6,671 bases of DNA from the NCBI GenBank assembly GCA_023133185.1, contig JAGLWX010000058.1, positions 1 through 6,671 on the forward strand, read 5' to 3'. The translations under genes were made by a program, and so were the position numbers. Under the pieces are notes generated by a model. The model was given only the letters and a program-made list of their open reading frames with translations. It ran no database searches and was not told the origin of the DNA. The stretch comes from Fidelibacterota bacterium (lineage in GTDB: Bacteria; Fidelibacterota; UBA2242). This document shows, piece after piece, positions 6,193 through 6,671 of this stretch (positions are counted from its first letter, which is position 1; each line of letters opens with the position of its first letter).

Positions 6193-6671
6193 CACGTTCC
6201 CTCCTCGATAGTGTCGGATAAAGGATCCGATACCGAAAATATTTCTATTTCTTCCAGGAGCCGGTCAACAGCTTGGGACTCCGGAATCTTTTCTATAATT
6301 GTTCCTTTTCGAAATAACAGAAATACATTTTTACCACCTGCGATACCAATATCGGCTTCCCGGGCTTCACCGGGTCCGTTTACGGCGCATCCCATTACCG
6401 CTACAGAAATTGGTTTTTTGATATTACGGGTACGTTCTTCGATTTCTTTCACAATTCCTAAAATATCCACGTCCGCCCGACCACAGGTTGGACAGGAAAT
6501 GATGGTAATTCCCCGTTGAATTAAATTCAGAGATTTTAAAATCTCAAATCCTGTTCGAACTTCCTGAACAGGATTATCAGTCAGTGATACCCGGATCGTA
6601 TCACCGATCCCTTCGGATAGCAGCGTTCCAATGCCGATAGCAGACTTAATTGTTCCCTGCCAGGGTGGTCC
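6192..6671 (-). CDS. ispG: 4-hydroxy-3-methylbut-2-enyl diphosphate synthase IspG (GcpE), C-terminal part (5' end beyond the right edge)
   Basis: IspG is the [4Fe-4S] enzyme of the MEP isoprenoid pathway. It reduces and opens 2-C-methyl-D-erythritol 2,4-cyclodiphosphate to HMBPP, taking electrons from ferredoxin or flavodoxin. The frame is open from the right edge for 159 residues, starting inside the TIM-barrel domain (GPPWQGTIKSAIGIG, then EGIGDTIRVSLT). The C-terminal cluster domain follows, with all ligands present: Cys60 and Cys63 in CPTCGRAD, then Cys95 and Glu102 in MGCAVNGPGEA. The spacing (3, 32 and 7 residues) is the same as Cys270, Cys273, Cys305 and Glu312 of the E. coli enzyme. 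A start inside the visible part would be wrong because conserved sequence runs right up to the edge. The gene ends in TGA, followed in frame by a second TGA. The first stop shares its A with the ATG of the next gene. The GPPWQGT block resembles the form seen in actinobacterial IspG. Confidence 0.97.
   Translation of the reverse strand, partial: GPPWQGTIKSAIGIGTLLSEGIGDTIRVSLTDNPVQEVRTGFEILKSLNLIQRGITIISCPTCGRADVDILGIVKEIEERTRNIKKPISVAVMGCAVNGPGEAREADIGIAGGKNVFLLFRKGTIIEKIPESQAVDRLLEEIEIFSVSDPLSDTIEEGT
6200..6205 (-). promoter_or_regulatory. Strong Shine-Dalgarno for the small secreted protein gene
   Basis: A perfect AGGAGG lies within the last codons of ispG, 7 bases before the ATG at 6192 and 4 bases before the alternative GTG at 6195. 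The spacing favours the ATG. It is the best ribosome binding site in the window, which suggests that the small secreted protein is made in larger amounts than its neighbours, whose sites are weak. Confidence 0.75.

Noticed and set aside
4809..6519. Plus-strand frames opposite the acyltransferase, the small protein and ispG (4809-5069, 5227-5430, 5752-5949, 6211-6519).
   Set aside because: Same reason: antisense shadows. The last one mirrors the highly conserved IspG cluster domain.
6593..6610. Inverted repeat GGATCG and CGATCC with a 6-base spacer near the right edge.
   Set aside because: It lies inside the conserved IspG block GDTIRVSLT region, so the protein sequence explains it; no regulatory role is needed.

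Overview
The window is a block of chromosomal genes, all on the minus strand, so it reads from right to left. In transcription order it holds: the 3' part of ispG (isoprenoid precursors), a small unknown secreted protein, an LpxL/HtrB-type acyltransferase, a TsaC/YrdC threonylcarbamoyl-AMP synthase, selA and selB (selenocysteine machinery), and the 5' part of mutS (mismatch repair). ispG runs off the right edge and mutS off the left edge. Coding density is very high. The largest gap is 89 bases, between selB and mutS, and no gene-free stretch approaches 300 bases.

The organism looks like a Gram-negative (diderm) bacterium: it carries a lipid-A-type acyltransferase and a protein with an export signal. 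It makes isoprenoids by the MEP pathway (IspG with all its Fe-S ligands) and decodes UGA as selenocysteine (complete SelA and SelB). Base composition is moderate, roughly mid-40s percent GC by eye. The phylum cannot be fixed from this sequence. An uncultured environmental diderm lineage is plausible, but that is a guess.

Layout: ispG (edge to 6192) and the small secreted protein gene (6192-5749) share one base in a TGATG junction, with a strong Shine-Dalgarno sequence inside the end of ispG. After 48 bases comes the acyltransferase (5700-4774). Only 4 bases separate it from tsaC (4769-4122), whose best start is the ATG at 4769. selA (4097-2682) follows after 24 bases and selB (2667-790) after 14 more. 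An 89-base gap with a small hairpin precedes mutS (700 to edge). The tight spacing suggests one or two polycistronic units. No promoter could be placed convincingly, and the operon promoter is probably beyond the right edge.

Functionally this is mostly housekeeping. The coherent module is selA-selB: SelA converts Ser-tRNA(Sec) to Sec-tRNA(Sec), and SelB delivers it to the ribosome. The other parts of that pathway (tRNA(Sec) gene selC, selD and a selenoprotein gene) are not in the window. I found no mobile element, CRISPR array, RNA gene or clearly novel system. The least explained item is the small secreted protein.
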